A stretch of 46,745 nucleotides of DNA from Candidatus Omnitrophota bacterium (GTDB lineage: Bacteria > Omnitrophota > Koll11 > Duberdicusellales > 4484-171): positions 1-46,745 of the forward strand of contig JAUYCY010000095.1 of NCBI GenBank assembly GCA_030692055.1, written 5' to 3'. The notes under the pieces were generated by a model. The model was not told the origin of the DNA. It searched no databases and saw only the letters and a list, made by a program, of their open reading frames with translations. This document shows, in pieces, positions 24,601 through 29,666 of the stretch. Position 1 is the first letter of the stretch; each line of letters starts with the position of its first letter. A program made the translations under genes and the position numbers.

Positions 24601-24649
24601 TGAGATGACTGCGCATAGTTCAGGATTTATTATCAAGGTTGAAGATTAG
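18641..24649 (+). CDS. Bacterial alpha-2-macroglobulin with thioester motif
   Basis: 2002 aa from ATG 18641, six bases after GGAG; the ATG at 18635 would touch that site. A signal peptide without lipobox (about 1-25) is followed by TPR-like helices near 29-60, then macroglobulin domains. The MG2 hallmark ETDRPIYRPGQ is near 609-619, the domain containing FFMPHLVTLKDG near 1255, and the thioester motif CVEQ at 1474-1477 in YPYECVEQ, followed by the helical thioester domain. These periplasmic proteins trap proteases by covalent capture. Bacterial A2M genes are often paired with pbpC, which is absent here. It is followed after 7 bases by the split flavodoxin gene. Confidence 0.95.
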   Translation: MKIVYKLMFLFSFCLLFFNGITFVSDIEKADQLFEKGTFQEALKVYDSLFKDATDPEIKWKAFFRSCESLAHLYRYGESAQRLIDTPLPTQMPYRARVLILKAEMFRNFLMQYSYIQSRDVVDEEGKKEIFRLTQQEVKDAIEKAYQELWGLRSELVKIDIKNEGYFLEIKNIDFGMYPTLFDYLTFSWTNFLIGEASHITEKTISPEAELLLVEDFNQPLNFHDTPALITAQLMEEASRFNPQNRIEASERWKIRRLISPLRVGIYEFKDRKTYTNKAKEILLKWMATFKTKEAKAEAGYEAAGILNSNNEFLEAVKLCEKIEKDFSGTYAAIHAKRLRLQIQMPQLTLQAKTVMPPAKEAFTITTRNLKKVYFRLYRIDPEKLKEEATEIYKEKYKGNYNPFRGWSNLLQRPDKDWLERYISKNAPKKEWNVQTEDKSDYKTLTKTIAPPAIETGIYLVLASADNSFKINSSLIKTCFLNVTDLVLVGTTGFSEKTLEAYYDCIDKQGEGTINDDAFRFYALNAQTGKPEKEVDLKIHISESNIEKDYNINTDEKGFVSLPFQASVFPSAYNYYYADPLAKKGQSFSYWSYSLNFGYNAPNPIILFIETDRPIYRPGQKLQAKVVAARRTAQGFKSLSNDQTVLFSARDPNGKEFFNEEVRLNEFGSAAASFEIPMGRLLGNYYLYTSCSDGRFKGESTTYFSVEEYKRPEFEIVLQSAKEPWKYTHPVEIKGTVKYYFGGPVPNAPIKYRIKRQVYIPWFYRYWLRENYAGDGAEIASGDAKTDNNGEFVIPFTPTAPPKQSYQDKIPDISSFMVEVEGRDAGGRTIQAQQSYKAGKNAVYFVIEPKKGFFLEKENIEIESKQLTINDTAAEGKSNYEVFLLANVPAKPLADAQNLRYYRNYWTEIPPLDVQLKDVPNDKLVASGEIEHDKKGKGLIKLTSLSQGAYRIIQKTKDTWGEEVKQEKIFVVAKNTKEAVPVNAASVTLADKDEYEIGEVAKFIFGSGLASGIYNIELWAGDYLLSHQLIETNQPVRMIEIPVTEKMKGGFTLRWFGIKNLEGYYGQATVSVPWKEKKLSLSLEPFNKELKPGEEATWGLLVKDKKGLPQKAEVLTLMYDRSLEYYVTRNNPWLDNLYTLRPTTYSGTDSAFNPYVIDLPVTEGLLEKLLREFRAPAKEPQPPALRTWRTWADWYGEGGAVNGVMSYDKECKREEVLAESAVASGIQNAAVLEKSKSIEQQVKKVETRKEFADTAFFMPHLVTLKDGRAKFTFKAPEQLTSWKIKAFAFTKDIKEGVLSEEAVTKKDLMVRLDLPRFFREKDKGTITVIVHNESEVPMEGDLSIDVTENDKSINDTLKLVDNKKHFKVEPHNLQSFNWSLEIPQGVATYKVRATAVTGKLSDAEERELPILPSRERLVESAFISLLGSESKKLEIKLKDDPTRINESMVLEVNPQLTLSLLNTIPFLVSYPYECVEQVLNKYVPLAVINEIYQKYPSIQKAVSKIPKRTTVTPAWEKDDPKRLITLMETPWIWQSEGRPSSFPIIDLLEPAVVKAQKDITFDKLKSAQLSNGAFPWWPGGKPDPYMTLYVLSGLAEARRYGVDVPKDMIGKALRYVNSEIPLRLKPEEYDLALVSYAAYVVTSFSPNEFPEAKAGYEAAKSWVVFLEKHIYALTPFGKAYLAYTYLRLGDQKRANEVLDMAMDGVREDSIAGVYWAPEKYSWVWYSDTVEKHAFFLRTLQELRPEDKRISGMVQWLLFNRKGNVWKSTKASVAAVYALLDYLNKRGALESNETFKVNWGKDNYSTVVKPDDWLDKPLRWQETGFEITPDKTSATIEKEGPGFAFASLTWIYSTDQLPEVSAPGMLNIERAFYRRVKEGDAYHLKPIKSEDIVKVGDQIEVQLKINTRSQFEYMHLKDVKAAGFETETLLSGWKYEPLGFYEEPRDSLTNFFIDWLPQGEYIMSYRLRPTKPGVYRVGAATLQSMYAPEMTAHSSGFIIKVED

Positions 24650-24656
24650 GAGGTTC

Positions 24657-24970
24657 ATGATGAAAGCTGTAATCATTTATTATTCCCGGGGCGGGGTAAC
24701 GAAACAAATGGCAGAGATTATCTATAAAGAAATAAGAAGCAGAGATGTAGAGGCGGATATTTTTTCCGTAGAAGAAGTTAAACCAAAACAGCTTCTGGAT
24801 TATGACGGTATTATTATTGGTTCGCCTACTTATTACGGAACACTAGCGGCACAGATAAAGAAGCTTTTAGATGATAGCGTTTCCTTCCATGGTAAACTTG
24901 ACGGTAAGGTAGGTATGGCTTTTTCCTCAGCTGCTAATATTGCCGGAGGCAATGAAACTACGCTTACTTC
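24657..24970 (+). pseudogene. Flavodoxin/WrbA-like protein, 5' part, interrupted by element
   Basis: From ATG 24657, 8-9 bases after AGGAGG. It encodes VIIYYSRGGVTKQMAEII (FMN phosphate loop), IIIGSPTYYGTLAAQIK and GKVGMAFSSAANIAGGNETT, the first two thirds of a short-chain flavodoxin. The native frame stops being flavodoxin-like after TLTS at 24970; the next nine codons before TAG come from the inserted element. The missing third is at 31252-31414. Flavodoxins carry FMN and shuttle electrons or reduce quinones. The gene is probably co-transcribed with the macroglobulin gene. Confidence 0.85.
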
Positions 24971-25179
24971 AACCCCCAATGGTTTTCGATATTCTTAGCT
25001 TTAATATTGAGGAGTCATTAGCTTTTGCTAAATAACCACCCCAAATATCACTCTCAACCATAAACCCCTAAGTAACCCTAAGTCCCATCAATGTACCCTA
25101 TAGTTACTATGATTACTATAACTACTCTTTACTATCTCCTCTCATTATCTCTCCTCTTTCAGAAATTTTAAAAATCTTC

Positions 25180-25210
25180 TTGACAAAGAAATAAAAAGAG
25201 ATAGTATATT
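25180..25210 (+). promoter_or_regulatory. Promoter at the left end of the element
   Basis: TTGACA at 25180-25185, with TAGTAT (25202-25207, 16-base spacer) or TATATT (25205-25210, 19-base spacer) as -10 box. It would transcribe leader copy 1 and the 162-aa protein. The 210 bases before it (24971-25179) hold no gene; they include CCCTAAGTAACCCTAAGT-like and TTACTATGATTACTATAA-like direct repeats that may be recombinase-binding DNA. Confidence 0.55.
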
Positions 25211-25229
25211 CCTACAATTTGGTTTTGGT

Positions 25230-25298
25230 GTAAAGGCAAACGTTTTGATAAACGGTAAATCCTGAGATTTGAAGAAGGTCTCAGGACTTTTTATTTTT
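25230..25298 (+). ncRNA. Structured leader RNA with intrinsic terminator, copy 1
   Basis: GTAAAGGCAAACGTTTTGAT then AAACGGTAAATCC, with a CGTTT/AAACG stem, runs into a terminator: TCCTGAGA (25260-25267) with TCTCAGGA (25279-25286), then CTTTTTATTTTT. The next ATG (25299) follows at once. A second copy is at 25827. The arrangement is that of an attenuator or riboswitch-like leader. No known class was recognised. Confidence 0.5.
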
Positions 25299-25787
25299 AT
25301 GGGCAGAAAATTCGGCTCTGTAGATAGTTACAAAAGAAACAACGAAAATTATCGGGGTAGACTTCTGGGTGCGAAAGACCGCCAAAGGAGAGATGGCTTT
25401 GCTCATTGGTTGATAAACGAAGATGAAAGACTGAAAAAGCTTGAAAGTTCTTTATCTGACCATAGTAAGTTATTTTGGCGAATTGAGTATTTATCCCAGT
25501 TAATTGGGTGGAAAGTTCCGTCTTCCAAAAGATATCGCTTTAGACTTCCTAAGTACTATTACCTGCAAACGTCTATAATAGATGCTTCCTTGCGTCTTGC
25601 TTTTGGCAAGAATTATCTAAGGTATTTAAAAAGGCTGATTGAATTGGGTTACCACGACCCTTTAACTCCAGAGGATATAATAGATATAGGTAAGAATAAC
25701 AAAAGGGCGAGGCTTTTTAAAGAAACAGTTGAAAAAGAGCTGAAAGAGCTAATTCAAAAGCTCAAATGTGAAAAAGCCTCAAATTAG
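25299..25787 (+). CDS. Basic hypothetical protein of the element
   Basis: 162 aa from ATG 25299, just after the leader terminator; a TTG at 25269 lies inside the terminator stem and is unlikely. The protein is strongly basic (MGRKFGSVDSYKRNNENYRG, KDRQRRDGFAHWLINEDERL) and mostly helical, with a C-terminal charged helix. No family was recognised. Position behind a regulated-looking leader at the element's left end, together with its charge, would fit a DNA- or RNA-binding role; that is inference. No ribosome binding site is seen. Confidence 0.55.
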   Translation: MGRKFGSVDSYKRNNENYRGRLLGAKDRQRRDGFAHWLINEDERLKKLESSLSDHSKLFWRIEYLSQLIGWKVPSSKRYRFRLPKYYYLQTSIIDASLRLAFGKNYLRYLKRLIELGYHDPLTPEDIIDIGKNNKRARLFKETVEKELKELIQKLKCEKASN

Positions 25788-25824
25788 AATAATTCTAAAA
25801 AAGCCCCAAAATAGAATAATTTAG
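25771..25824 (+). repeat. Two tandem 27-bp direct repeats
   Basis: AAAAAGCCTCAAATTAGAAT at 25771 recurs as AAAAAGCCCCAAAATAGAAT at 25798, both followed by AATT. The first copy contains the stop codon of the preceding gene. They lie directly before leader copy 2. Confidence 0.6.
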
Positions 25825-25826
25825 CT

Positions 25827-25902
25827 GTAACGGGCAAGCGTTAAAAAACGGTAAATCCCAGCTTACCAAGTGTTATTGGTGGGTTGGGATTTTTTATTTA
25901 TT
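25827..25902 (+). ncRNA. Structured leader RNA with intrinsic terminator, copy 2
   Basis: GTAACGGGCAAGCGTTAAAA then AACGGTAAATCC shares with copy 1 the GGCAANCGTT...AACGGTAAATCC core. The terminator stem differs completely: ATCCCA...TGGGAT enclosing CTTACCA/TTGGTGGG, then TTTTTTATTTATT. Conserved core plus diverged but still paired terminator suggests a functional RNA. The nearest downstream gene start is at 26265. Confidence 0.5.
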
Positions 25903-26150
25903 AGATATAAGAAATGTCAAACGTTTATAATAATGGGTCTGGAAAAAGATTTTTAAGAAACAGATTTGAGAGATATATACTCTAATTAACTCTTCGGAGA
26001 GGGAAACTCTAAAACCTCTAAATCTCTAAACCTCAAATATCTTTTAATAGAGGTTAAAGAGGTAATGGTATATGAAAGTAAAAAGCAATATTTCCTTTAA
26101 AAAAGAGAAATAGACAATGGGACAGTTCTTTTGTGAATTAATGCATATAT

Positions 26151-26228
26151 ACTACCTACCGAAAGGTAGTTTAGCCCCATCTTTTCACCGGGGAGAAGTA
26201 GAGGACTTATCAAACTCTGCTTCTCCCC
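26151..26228 (+). other. Hairpins in the 477-base gap before the resolvase region
   Basis: ACTACC/GGTAGT (26151-26170) and GGGGAGAAG (26190-26198) with CTTCTCCCC (26220-26228), extended by AGAG/CTCT. AT-rich direct words such as CCTCTAAATCTCTAAACCTC surround them (26000-26080). The region could contain resolvase binding sites or transcript-end hairpins; neither is demonstrated. Otherwise 25903-26264 shows nothing. Confidence 0.35.
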
Positions 26229-26264
26229 TTTGTATTCTTAAAGATAAAGAGGAATTTAAGACTT

Positions 26265-26408
26265 ATGTTTAAAACCTTAACTCGAATACCCTTTAAGTTA
26301 CATAACCTCGATACCTCTAGAGTACCAAAGCAGGACGAAAGATATGCAAGGAGAAAGATTAGACAAAGTTCTTTACAGCTTGCAGATAGCATAATAAAAA
26401 TATCCTAA
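26265..26408 (+). CDS. Possible 47-aa basic peptide
   Basis: ATG 26265 opens a 47-codon frame with many basic residues (MFKTLTRIPFKLHNLDTSRV, then RYARRKIRQSSLQLADSI). AGAGGAA lies about 10-13 bases upstream. The stop at 26406-26408 sits at a TATCCT-AAG-AGGATA hairpin. No family recognised; its size makes coding status uncertain. Confidence 0.3.
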   Translation: MFKTLTRIPFKLHNLDTSRVPKQDERYARRKIRQSSLQLADSIIKIS

Positions 26409-26455
26409 GAGGATATAAAGAGTTATCAGACAAGTTATAAGGGGAGGTAAAAGAT

Positions 26456-27064
26456 ATGGAAGAGAAAAAGATTTGTTTTTATAGCCGAGTATCCACAGAC
26501 AGGCAGAACCTCGACAACCAGCTGATATGTTTTCAGACCTATGCTAAGCAGAATAATATCCCCATAGATGATTGCTTAAGCTTTTCAGACATAACGAGTG
26601 GCATCTATTCCAATAGACCTCAGCTTGATGAAATGCGAGAGGCTATTTACAGACAAGAGATAAAGACTTTGATAATTTGGAAATTGGATAGACTAGGCAG
26701 AAGTCTTCGGGACTTGCTTAACTGGTTTGACCTTCTCCAAAAGTACAATATAACTTTTATCAGCTTGACGGATGGTATAGATACGACAACGGCTTCAGGA
26801 AAACTAATGTTTAGTATATTGGGTTCTATTGCAGAATTTGAAAGAAGCTTGCTACAAGAAAGGACTTCTTTGGCAATGGAGAGGCGTAAAGCTCTGGGCT
26901 TAGCTGTGGGACGACCTCTTGGCTGTAAAGACAAAAGAAAGAGAAGAGTCAAAGGGTATATCCAAAGGCACCTGCGGGATACAAAAAAGCGACAGTTATT
27001 GTTTGGGGATAAAATCCCTAATAAATTCACGTCTTTGGTTTCCTTACAGCCAGAGAAAATCTAG
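26456..27064 (+). CDS. Small serine recombinase (resolvase/invertase family)
   Basis: 202 aa with GGGGAGG nine bases before the ATG. The catalytic domain is intact: FYSRVSTDRQN with nucleophile Ser13, KLDRLGRSLRDL, TASGKLMFSILGSIAEFERS and a linking helix ending QERTSLAMERRKALG. After GRPLG the usual HTH_7 DNA-binding end is replaced by a very basic tail (KDKRKRRVKGYIQRHLRDTK). It could resolve or invert sites within the element, or help the large recombinase. It begins the main rightward gene run of the element. Confidence 0.9.
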   Translation: MEEKKICFYSRVSTDRQNLDNQLICFQTYAKQNNIPIDDCLSFSDITSGIYSNRPQLDEMREAIYRQEIKTLIIWKLDRLGRSLRDLLNWFDLLQKYNITFISLTDGIDTTTASGKLMFSILGSIAEFERSLLQERTSLAMERRKALGLAVGRPLGCKDKRKRRVKGYIQRHLRDTKKRQLLFGDKIPNKFTSLVSLQPEKI

Positions 27065-27101
27065 GCTGAATATACGAAACTTATTACGAGGACAAGAGCT
27101 T

Positions 27102-27123
27102 ATATCCTCTTTAAAGAGGATAT
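27102..27123. repeat. Perfect 22-bp palindrome
   Basis: ATATCCTCTTT followed by AAAGAGGATAT (27102-27123), perfectly symmetric. It lies between the resolvase and the 42-aa zinc protein and could be a dimer-binding operator or a resolvase site. Similar AGGATAT words flank the resolvase on its left (26401-26416). Confidence 0.55.
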
Positions 27124-27145
27124 ACCTAGAGGACAAAGGCAAAAG

Positions 27146-27274
27146 ATGAGATGTACCAAATGCAAAAAGATAATCTTAGATGAGGACTATGCTTTAGACT
27201 ATTGTATACATTGTGGCGAGGATATAAAAGAGCTAGAGGTTTCAGACTTAGACAATGAAGAGGTGATTGAATGA
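27146..27274 (+). CDS. Small zinc-ribbon protein (42 aa)
   Basis: MRCTKCKKIILDEDYALDYC followed by IHCG gives two CxxC pairs (Cys3/Cys6 and Cys20/Cys23), the pattern of a minimal zinc ribbon. An acidic tail (IKELEVSDLDNEEVIE) follows. The stop overlaps the next frame by ATGA. It is one of two tiny zinc-ribbon genes in the element. The role is unknown; such proteins often bind nucleic acid or partner proteins. Confidence 0.55.
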   Translation: MRCTKCKKIILDEDYALDYCIHCGEDIKELEVSDLDNEEVIE

Positions 27275-27534
27275 GCAAAAGTCCTGATAGGTCTCCGTAC
27301 CCGATTATTATTGGTGCGAAGTTTTTTATAGTAGACATATTACGCAACGTAAAAAGTATATATGCTCGATTTCGGACGAGCATAGTAATACCTAAAGTCG
27401 AAGCAGGAGAGGGGCGTAATCAATATCTCTTAGTACCTCCTTGGATTTCGCTCTTCTCTTGCTCTTTAAAAAAGGAGAGGCTTAATGATTACAGATGTAG
27501 AACTCACAATTATAGTCAGTACCTTATTAGATAA
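27271..27534 (+). CDS. Hypothetical protein, uncertain
   Basis: 87 aa starting in a four-base overlap with the zinc-ribbon gene (ATGA). The text MSKSPDRSPYPIIIGAKFF then IVDILRNVKSIYARF is not recognisable. The second half overlaps the better supported gene at 27485 in another frame, so the reading beyond about residue 70 is doubtful. The frame may be shorter, decayed or accidental. Confidence 0.3.
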   Translation: MSKSPDRSPYPIIIGAKFFIVDILRNVKSIYARFRTSIVIPKVEAGEGRNQYLLVPPWISLFSCSLKKERLNDYRCRTHNYSQYLIR

Positions 27535-27664
27535 ACTATTGCCAGAAATGAAGAAAGGAATATCCAAAATCATACAACAAGATGTTCTAGAGTTAATTGA
27601 CAAAAGGTTAGAACAGTTGAACTACTGGTATCTGCGTACAGAAAATCACAACACGAGGTTTTAA
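27485..27664 (+). CDS. Small helical hypothetical protein (59 aa)
   Basis: AAAAAGGAGAGG stands 5-6 bases before ATG 27485, one of the best ribosome binding sites in the element. The peptide MITDVELTIIVSTLLDKLLP then KKGISKIIQQDVLELIDKRL is a regular amphipathic helix pattern. Its TAA directly abuts the GTG of the next gene, which suggests translational coupling. No family recognised. Confidence 0.6.
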   Translation: MITDVELTIIVSTLLDKLLPEMKKGISKIIQQDVLELIDKRLEQLNYWYLRTENHNTRF

Positions 27665-27991
27665 GTGGACAATTCCTTACGCAAAGAGATAGAACGGCAA
27701 ATTAAGTTACAGGCAAGGGCAATATACGGAGAACCGAAAGGCAGTACCACAAAGAAATACAGTCAAGTGCCTAATGAAATTCATTTTGAAGTCATAAAAT
27801 TTTGCCAGTCCAAGCGAACTAGATGTACCTGCTGTAATGGGTGTGGCAGTAATTTAAAGAAATACAGTCAACCGTCAAAACTCTACTCCAAAAAGTTTCA
27901 GGAAACTACGGACTATCAAATACGAAAGTTGATGTCCATAGGTTTCAGCAGAGATAGGGCAGTAATGGAATTACTTAAAGAGGAGGCTTAA
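27665..27991 (+). CDS. Cysteine-cluster hypothetical protein
   Basis: 108 aa from GTG 27665, immediately after the previous stop, so coupled translation is likely. The sequence is basic with a compact cysteine cluster (TRCTCCNGCGSN) near 58-66 that could bind a metal. A helical C-terminus follows (YQIRKLMSIGFSRDRAVMEL), which resembles a small UBA-like or HTH helix pair. No family recognised. The next gene's ribosome binding site (GAGGAGG) overlaps its end. Confidence 0.55.
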   Translation: MDNSLRKEIERQIKLQARAIYGEPKGSTTKKYSQVPNEIHFEVIKFCQSKRTRCTCCNGCGSNLKKYSQPSKLYSKKFQETTDYQIRKLMSIGFSRDRAVMELLKEEA

Positions 27992-27993
27992 AG

Positions 27994-28305
27994 GTGGCAA
28001 CGTTACAGCACAAAAGCAATGGCGAGCTTAAAAAGCTCCGCCAAAGATTATCCATTGAAGTCAAGAAAAAAGAAAATTCAGAAAAAGTGGCAAAAAGCTT
28101 ATTGGGAACGATAAGATGTAAAGACACGTCAAGTTGGCAAAACAGGAGGTTTAAGATGTCGATAGGAAATCTAGAAGGCAAAACCAAAGCCGAATTACAG
28201 GAACTCAGAAACGAGCTAATTCTGAAAGGTCGGCTCAGCGCAGACGAGAGCGTTAAAATATTGGCAGAAATCCAAAGACGTATAGACGGTTCTCTTTGGA
28301 CGTAA
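27994..28305 (+). CDS. Hypothetical protein of two similar halves
   Basis: 103 aa from GTG 27994 with GAGGAGG about 8 bases upstream. The halves resemble each other (KSNGELKKLRQRLSIEV near 7-23 and KTKAELQELRNELILKG near 63-79), so the gene arose by duplication. A second strong ribosome binding site (AGGAGG) precedes an in-frame ATG at 28156, which would yield the second half alone (49 aa). The protein is helical and charged. Function unknown. Confidence 0.55.
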   Translation: MATLQHKSNGELKKLRQRLSIEVKKKENSEKVAKSLLGTIRCKDTSSWQNRRFKMSIGNLEGKTKAELQELRNELILKGRLSADESVKILAEIQRRIDGSLWT

Positions 28306-28327
28306 AAAAAAAATCGGAGGTAAAAAA

Positions 28328-28690
28328 ATGGCAGATTTCTTATTAAGAGTTTCAATTCCAGGTCAGGCAAATACTCCTTCAGCAATAGCATTATTGGAAA
28401 GCGTATTACAAAAGAACTTTCCTGGCTGTTCAGTTGAAGTACAGGATGACGCAACAAATTCAGACATACAGGCGTCTGATGATGAAGCAAGAAAAGAGGA
28501 TAAATCTTTAGAAACAATGAGAGACCAAAAAAGAGTCCAGCAATACAATGAACAAATAGGAAGAATGATAGACAAAATCCCTGATGGCGAGCTTCCTAGT
28601 CATTATCAATATGCATCCCCAGACGTTAGATATTTTAAAAAGTACGAGTTGGCAGTTGAAGAGTTATCAAGGAGAGGAGAGCAAATATGA
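28328..28690 (+). CDS. Hypothetical protein of the element
   Basis: 120 aa with CGGAGG seven bases before the ATG. The N-terminal part (MADFLLRVSIPGQANTPSAI, then ALLESVLQKNFPG) looks alpha/beta. An acidic linker follows (DIQASDDEARKEDKS), then a helical C-terminus. It overlaps the next gene by ATGA, so the two are coupled. No family recognised. Confidence 0.6.
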   Translation: MADFLLRVSIPGQANTPSAIALLESVLQKNFPGCSVEVQDDATNSDIQASDDEARKEDKSLETMRDQKRVQQYNEQIGRMIDKIPDGELPSHYQYASPDVRYFKKYELAVEELSRRGEQI

Positions 28691-29133
28691 TTTCAGCCAA
28701 AAAATTAGACTTAGAGAAAATCTCTGTTCTAGAAATTGACAAGAGGTTGGTTGAACTCAGTAAAAAAATCCGAGAAATGAGAGAATTTGTAGAAGAGGAA
28801 AAAAGTTTAAAAGACCTTAAAGAGGCAATTTTTTTACTCCTTGAGTTTAAAGCAAAGGCAAATTCCTCTATCGGGACAGAACAGGGCAGAAGGATTTATC
28901 GGGTCTTGAGCAATTACCCTCTACTGGCAATGAGTAAAAAGTGGCAGGGGGTTTCTCGGCTTGTTTCCGCTTATCAAGCTGATAAAGAATTGGAGTTTTA
29001 CGCTAACGAGGCAGAAGAGTGGCTCAAAGCAAGTGCATGGGGACGAAAAATGGCGGTTGCTCTTGCTCCTTTCCTAAAGGAAGAGAAAATTGACAGCATA
29101 CAGAACAAAGAAGTATCAAGGGTTACAGCATAA
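28687..29133 (+). CDS. Helical hypothetical protein of the element
   Basis: 148 aa, starting in a four-base overlap with the previous gene. It is almost wholly helical, with a charged N-terminal half (KRLVELSKKIREMREFVEEE) and a C-terminal half containing ISRxxxAY-like helices (KKWQGVSRLVSAYQADKELE). No signal peptide or TM segment. No family recognised; the pairing with the upstream gene suggests a shared function. Confidence 0.6.
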   Translation: MISAKKLDLEKISVLEIDKRLVELSKKIREMREFVEEEKSLKDLKEAIFLLLEFKAKANSSIGTEQGRRIYRVLSNYPLLAMSKKWQGVSRLVSAYQADKELEFYANEAEEWLKASAWGRKMAVALAPFLKEEKIDSIQNKEVSRVTA

Positions 29134-29267
29134 CCACAGCAGTCTTGCGTTCTATGATACTTAACCGTATATTTATACTTCTTGATAGTGTTATGGGAAA
29201 TTTCAGTAAGTCCTTTAGTCTCAGTTTAGCAAAAAAAGAGTTTAAAAAATGGGGGTCTTAAGCAGAG

Positions 29268-29429
29268 ATGTATAGCCCGAAAATTCGTGAAGAGTTAATC
29301 TCAAAGCTGTATGTTATTGGCAAGCGTAAAGGCAAATCAATGACTGCAATAGTGGATGAATTCTTGCGAATTGCAATAGAAAAAGAGGAAAGGGAATATA
29401 AGTTTGCGAAAGAACGTTTAAGTAAGTAA
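29268..29429 (+). CDS. Ribbon-helix-helix-like small regulator (53 aa)
   Basis: MYSPKIREELISKLYVIGKR then KGKSMTAIVDEFLRIAIEKE matches the pattern of CopG/Arc-type RHH proteins: a short N-terminal strand, helix A, the turn with GKSMT, and helix B. Such proteins bind DNA as dimers and often repress mobile-element genes. A long hairpin (29434-29470) follows the stop. GGGGG lies upstream but is not an ideal ribosome binding site. It is the likeliest regulator of the recombinase region. Confidence 0.6.
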   Translation: MYSPKIREELISKLYVIGKRKGKSMTAIVDEFLRIAIEKEEREYKFAKERLSK

Positions 29430-29433
29430 AATT

Positions 29434-29470
29434 CTTTACTTCTTTACCTCTAAAGAGGTAAAGAGTAAAG
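29434..29470. repeat. Long hairpin/palindrome before the recombinase genes
   Basis: CTTTACCTCT (29442-29451) pairs with AGAGGTAAAG (29454-29463), and CTTTACT (29434-29440) with AGTAAAG (29464-29470), giving a 17-bp stem with one bulge. It may be an operator for the RHH protein just upstream or a transcript-end hairpin; there is no T-run. Confidence 0.5.
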
Positions 29471-29504
29471 GCTATGAGGTTTGTAAGCGTAAGGAGGGTT
29501 AAAT

Positions 29505-29666
29505 ATAGAAACAGAAAACAAAAAGCTTTACAAAACTTTCCAGTGTGGGATTTGTAAAAGGACTTTGTCTGAAAAGCATTTCAAAAGGTTGCTAGGAATA
29601 TCCGAAACTGTTTTGATTAGGGTTTGTGATGAATGTGATAAGACTTTAGGTAAAAAGGAGGGCTAA
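29505..29666 (+). CDS. Small zinc-ribbon protein with apparent ATA start
   Basis: An open frame of 53 codons encodes two CxxC pairs (QCGICKRTLSEKHF and RVCDECDKTLGK). It ends with TAA directly before the recombinase ATG. The only codon at the right distance from a perfect AGGAGGG (29492-29498) is ATA at 29505; no ATG, GTG or TTG lies between the site and the first cysteines. Either AUA is used, as in a few known genes, or ATG was mutated or misread. Close coupling to the recombinase suggests a role with it. Confidence 0.5.
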   Translation: METENKKLYKTFQCGICKRTLSEKHFKRLLGISETVLIRVCDECDKTLGKKEG

